Program-made: the position numbers and the translations under genes
In this document: in pieces, positions 24,251 to 26,592 of the stretch
Layout of the letters: the number at the start of each line of letters is the position of its first letter
Numbering within the stretch: position 1 is the stretch's first letter
Notes under the pieces: generated by a model
What the model saw: the letters and a program-made list of their open reading frames with translations, nothing else
The model's database searches: none
Told to the model about the DNA's origin: nothing
Source: JBEIHX01 sp044375455
GTDB taxonomy: Bacteria; Pseudomonadota; Alphaproteobacteria; Caulobacterales; Aquidulcibacteraceae
Length of the DNA stretch: 26,592 bases
Direction of reading: 5' to 3'
Assembly: GCA_044375455.1 (NCBI GenBank)
Contig: JBILMQ010000014.1
Span: forward strand, 1-26,592

Positions 24251-25414
24251 TCATTGCGCAGCCGTCTGGCCCCGCCCATCGCCAGCCGCAGACCAGGCCA
24301 GCCATGGACCGGGATCAATCGGCTCGCCCTTGCGCCGGAGCTCCACATAGAGTTCCGGCGTCGGGTCCCGCCGATCAGCCATCTCACCCACCGGCTCCCC
24401 AGCCAGAACTTCCTGGCCGATGACGCCGTAGAGCGTTTCAAGCCCCGTCAGAACCAGAAGGTAGTCATCGCCGACGTCGAGAATCAAGACGCCGCCATAG
24501 GTTCTGTACGGCCCGGCGAAGATGATCGTGGCGTCGAACGGCGCCAGAACTTGGGCGCGTTTGCGGGTTGCGATGGTCAATCCGCGGGCGGGTTCGAGCG
24601 CGTCGGCGCGCACGCCAAAAGCGCGCAGGATGCGGCCCGCCGCCGGCGGGGCCAGCTGGCCGCGGGCCTGCGCGAAGCCGGGAACATCGGCTGGCGGGCG
24701 TCCGCCTGGACGCGGCGCGGCAAAGCGATCGATCAGCGCGCGCAGGCTTTGCGCGCGTCCAGCCAGATCGGCCGCGCGCCGGCGCGCCGCGGCTGCGCCG
24801 GCCTGCAGCGCGGCCTGGGCCTCTCGTTTGGCCGCAAGGAGATTTTCGATCTCCCCCCGCTGGGCGTCGAGATCGGCCTCAGCGGCGTTCAGCGCGTCGC
24901 GCTGCGTCACGATGGCGGCGCGCACCGCCGTGAGAGCCGAGATCTCAGCAGCGGCTTTGCGCGCGCGGGTTTCAAGGTCGGGCGCAATCGCACCCATCAA
25001 GATGGCGGCGCGCACGGCGTCTTCAGCTTTCCCGGCTGAGACCGCGATGGCTGGCGGTCGCTGGCGCTCCATCACCATCAGTGCCGCCAGCAGGTCTTCG
25101 ATGGCGGCCCGATCGCGCCTCAGGGCTGCGGTTTGCGCCGCCTCGTCCGCCTGGAGCGCCGCAAGCCGGACCTCGGCGGCGGCGGTCTGGTCTTCCAACC
25201 GACTGCGTTGAACAGCGGCGGCCACCAGCCGATCGCGCAGCCCAGCCGCGTCGCGCCCGGCCTTGCGCGCGGCGGCGGCAAGGTCCTTGGCTTGGCGTTC
25301 CTGGTCGGCGCGCTCGGCCTCGAGCCGATTGAGATCGGCCCCGCTCGGCGCAGGAGCCTGTCCGGCGAGCGGGCCAAGCGCGCAGAGGCTGAGAATCAGA
25401 AGCCGATACCGCAC
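24251..25414 (-). CDS. EnvC-like murein hydrolase activator, degenerate M23 domain
   Basis: Predicted periplasmic protein of 387 residues. A signal peptide (VRYRLLILSLCALGPLAGQ) is followed by a long Ala/Arg-rich coiled coil (about residues 30-250) and a C-terminal LytM/M23 fold starting near GLTIATRKRAQVLAPFDATIIFAG. The usual zinc ligands are absent: the HGxxY and YAHL positions read DVGDDY and VLTGL, and the HLHFE position reads ELYVELR. This fits EnvC-type proteins, which activate amidases rather than cut peptidoglycan themselves. The GTG at 25414 is chosen because AAAGGA lies six bases upstream and the signal peptide begins there; a start at 25474 would reach into rlmH. It sits in the conserved rlmH-envC-ctpA order. 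Confidence 0.88.
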   Translation of the reverse strand: MRYRLLILSLCALGPLAGQAPAPSGADLNRLEAERADQERQAKDLAAAARKAGRDAAGLRDRLVAAAVQRSRLEDQTAAAEVRLAALQADEAAQTAALRRDRAAIEDLLAALMVMERQRPPAIAVSAGKAEDAVRAAILMGAIAPDLETRARKAAAEISALTAVRAAIVTQRDALNAAEADLDAQRGEIENLLAAKREAQAALQAGAAAARRRAADLAGRAQSLRALIDRFAAPRPGGRPPADVPGFAQARGQLAPPAAGRILRAFGVRADALEPARGLTIATRKRAQVLAPFDATIIFAGPYRTYGGVLILDVGDDYLLVLTGLETLYGVIGQEVLAGEPVGEMADRRDPTPELYVELRRKGEPIDPGPWLAWSAAGDGRGQTAAQ

Positions 25415-25470
25415 GGCGCATCCTTTCGCGGCAGGGGCTGGGTCGGCGGGGCGCCCCCCGCCCAGAACCG

Positions 25471-25935
25471 TCATGCCCGATGATAGGGCGATCCTGCGAG
25501 AATCGTGAGCGCCCGGTAAATCTGTTCAGCCAGCATGACGCGCACCAGGCGATGGGGCCACGTCTGGGCGCCGAAGGACAGGCGCTGATCGGCGCCGGCA
25601 AGGGCGGCCGCGCCATGGCCGTCGGCCCCGCCGATCAGGAACGCACAGGCTGGCGCGTTTTGGTCGCGCCAGGCGGCGAGCAGCAGCGCCAAGCGTTCAG
25701 AGTTGAGGTTGTCCCCGCGTTCATCGAGAACGATCCGCCGGGCGCCGGCGGGGCTCAGGCCTAGCAGCGCCGCAGCTTCCTTGTCGCGACCGCCTGGGGG
25801 TTCGCTCTCTTTGACCTCGGGACCCTTGAACCCGATGCCGCGCCCGGTCTGGGCCGCGCGCGCGACGTATTCGGCGCAAAGATGCGCCTCAGGGCCGGAC
25901 TTCAACTTGCCTATGGCGCAGATTGTCAGCCGCAG
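25471..25935 (-). CDS. rlmH: 23S rRNA (pseudouridine1915-N3)-methyltransferase RlmH
   Basis: SPOUT-class methyltransferase that modifies pseudouridine 1915 in helix 69 of 23S rRNA. The conserved parts are visible: LDERGDNLNSERLA, FLIGGADGHG (SAM knot) and LSFGAQTWPHRLVRVMLAEQIYRALTILAGSPYHRA at the C-terminus. The family N-terminus, which reads LRLTICAIGKLKSGPEAHL here, is in frame but has no ATG or GTG; an in-frame TGA lies five codons upstream of the CTG at 25935. GAGAGG sits eight bases before that CTG, where the family has its initiator Met, giving 154 residues, the usual size. A TTG at 25905 would cut off the first beta strand. The gene begins 24 bp after rsfS. Confidence 0.93.
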   Translation of the reverse strand: MRLTICAIGKLKSGPEAHLCAEYVARAAQTGRGIGFKGPEVKESEPPGGRDKEAAALLGLSPAGARRIVLDERGDNLNSERLALLLAAWRDQNAPACAFLIGGADGHGAAALAGADQRLSFGAQTWPHRLVRVMLAEQIYRALTILAGSPYHRA

Positions 25936-25959
25936 CGCAGGGCCCTCTCACGATCGGCT

Positions 25960-26574
25960 TCAGGCGGTAGCGCGGGCCGCGTCCCCGGCCCAGATGCGCT
26001 CAAGGTTGTAGAAACTGCGCACCTCTGGCCGAAACAGGTGGACCACCACATCGCCGGCGTCGATCAGCACCCAGTCGGCGGTGGGCAGTCCCTCGACCCG
26101 GGCGCGCCCGAAGCCGGCCTCTTTGAGCCGGCGCAGCAGTTTGTCCGCCATAGCGGCGACGTGCCGAGCGGAGCGGCCGGAGGCGATGACCATGGCGTCG
26201 GCGATGCTGGATTTTCCGCGCAGGTCGATCGCGACGATCTCCTCGGCCTTGTCATCATCAAGCGATGCGCGCACCACTTCGGTGAGGTCCGGCCTTGCAG
26301 CGGCTGATGCGGCGGCTGGTGCTGCGGCTTCGGGGCCCGGGGCGCCGGCCACGGCCGACCTGACGCGGGTCGGTCTCGCCCGGCCTGGCTGGCGCACGGG
26401 AGCAACCGGCTCCGCCTCTTTGGGATCAGGTTCGAAGGGGTGCGCGGGCGTCTCGGCTGTTTGGGATGCGGCGGCGCCAGAGCTGCGGGCGCGCCGAGGC
26501 CGGGCGGGGCGGCGCGCGCTGGTGGCTGACGGTTCCGCGTGTTCAAGCGATCCCACTTTTTCAGGCGATCCCAC
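25960..26574 (-). CDS. rsfS: Ribosome silencing factor RsfS, with long N-terminal extension
   Basis: Binds the 50S subunit protein uL14 and blocks subunit joining when nutrients are scarce. The RsfS fold covers about residues 95-204: DLTEVVRASLDDDKAEEIVAIDLRGKSS, IADAMVIASGRSARHVAAMADKLL, ADWVLIDAGDVVVHLFRPEVRSFYNLERIW. Family members are usually about 105-150 residues, so the first 94 residues (Ala, Pro and Arg-rich, low complexity) are an extra segment or reflect a start placed too far upstream. The frame opens at GTG 26574 and stays open to the window edge, so the true start may lie outside. An 18-bp tandem repeat overlaps the presumed start. It heads the rsfS-rlmH-envC-ctpA run. Confidence 0.88.
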   Translation of the reverse strand: MGSPEKVGSLEHAEPSATSARRPARPRRARSSGAAASQTAETPAHPFEPDPKEAEPVAPVRQPGRARPTRVRSAVAGAPGPEAAAPAAASAAARPDLTEVVRASLDDDKAEEIVAIDLRGKSSIADAMVIASGRSARHVAAMADKLLRRLKEAGFGRARVEGLPTADWVLIDAGDVVVHLFRPEVRSFYNLERIWAGDAARATA

Positions 26575-26582
26575 TTTTTCAG
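26547..26582. repeat. 18-bp tandem repeat at the start of rsfS
   Basis: Two perfect copies of GCGATCCCACTTTTTCAG lie head to tail, and a third diverging copy begins at 26583. On the minus strand in the rsfS frame each unit encodes a six-residue EKVGS-containing block and contains a GTG that could serve as a start. Copy number would change the protein by whole codons. Confidence 0.85.
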
Positions 26583-26592
26583 GCGACCCAAA

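Overview
The window is GC-rich bacterial DNA with dense, short-spaced genes. Its gene content points to an alphaproteobacterium, probably of the Caulobacterales/Maricaulales (Hyphomonadaceae-like) side. The pointers are a C4-pathway 5-aminolevulinate synthase, an Usg-family protein, the gene order rsfS-rlmH-envC-ctpA, and the DUF3422 and DUF2459/TIGR02117 families. The assignment rests on family knowledge, not on a database search. Twenty protein-coding genes are well supported and two small membrane ORFs are less certain. No rRNA, tRNA, CRISPR array, insertion sequence or prophage was found.

Layout. (1) 136-3228, plus strand: a YcaD-like MFS transporter, a 380-bp spacer with a strong hairpin, then a secreted M28 metallopeptidase of the carboxypeptidase Q type. 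(2) 3311-8200, all minus strand and tightly spaced: a COG3650-type lipoprotein, a sterol desaturase/fatty acid hydroxylase family protein, a 32-residue membrane peptide joined to it by ATGA, zapE, a SAM O-methyltransferase, inorganic pyrophosphatase, a small two-helix membrane protein, and usg. (3) 8201-8773: a gene-free spacer dominated by a drifting 13-15-bp tandem repeat. (4) 8774-12489, plus strand: a cytosine-5 DNA methyltransferase and a Vsr mismatch endonuclease overlapping at GTGA, then DUF2459 and DUF3422 proteins. (5) 12639-15317, minus strand: hemA and a dicarboxylate/amino-acid:cation symporter. (6) 15369-22461, minus strand: penicillin-binding protein 1C and a large alpha-2-macroglobulin, a known bacterial pairing. 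(7) 22829-26574, minus strand: rsfS, rlmH, an EnvC-like degenerate M23 protein, and the CtpA/S41 protease.

How the parts fit. Regions 6 and 7 are largely about the cell envelope: peptidoglycan synthesis and repair with protease trapping, hydrolase activation, and periplasmic processing. RsfS and RlmH act on the ribosome. The methyltransferase and Vsr form a methylate-and-repair pair with no visible restriction nuclease: Vsr would counter the T:G mismatches that arise when 5-methylcytosine deaminates.

I found no clearly new multi-gene system. The most unusual items are the repeat array directly upstream of the dcm-vsr pair, the absence of any ATG/GTG start for rlmH (a CTG start with a Shine-Dalgarno fits best), the tiny peptide coupled to the sterol desaturase family gene, and the long low-complexity extension of RsfS with an 18-bp tandem repeat at the window edge.
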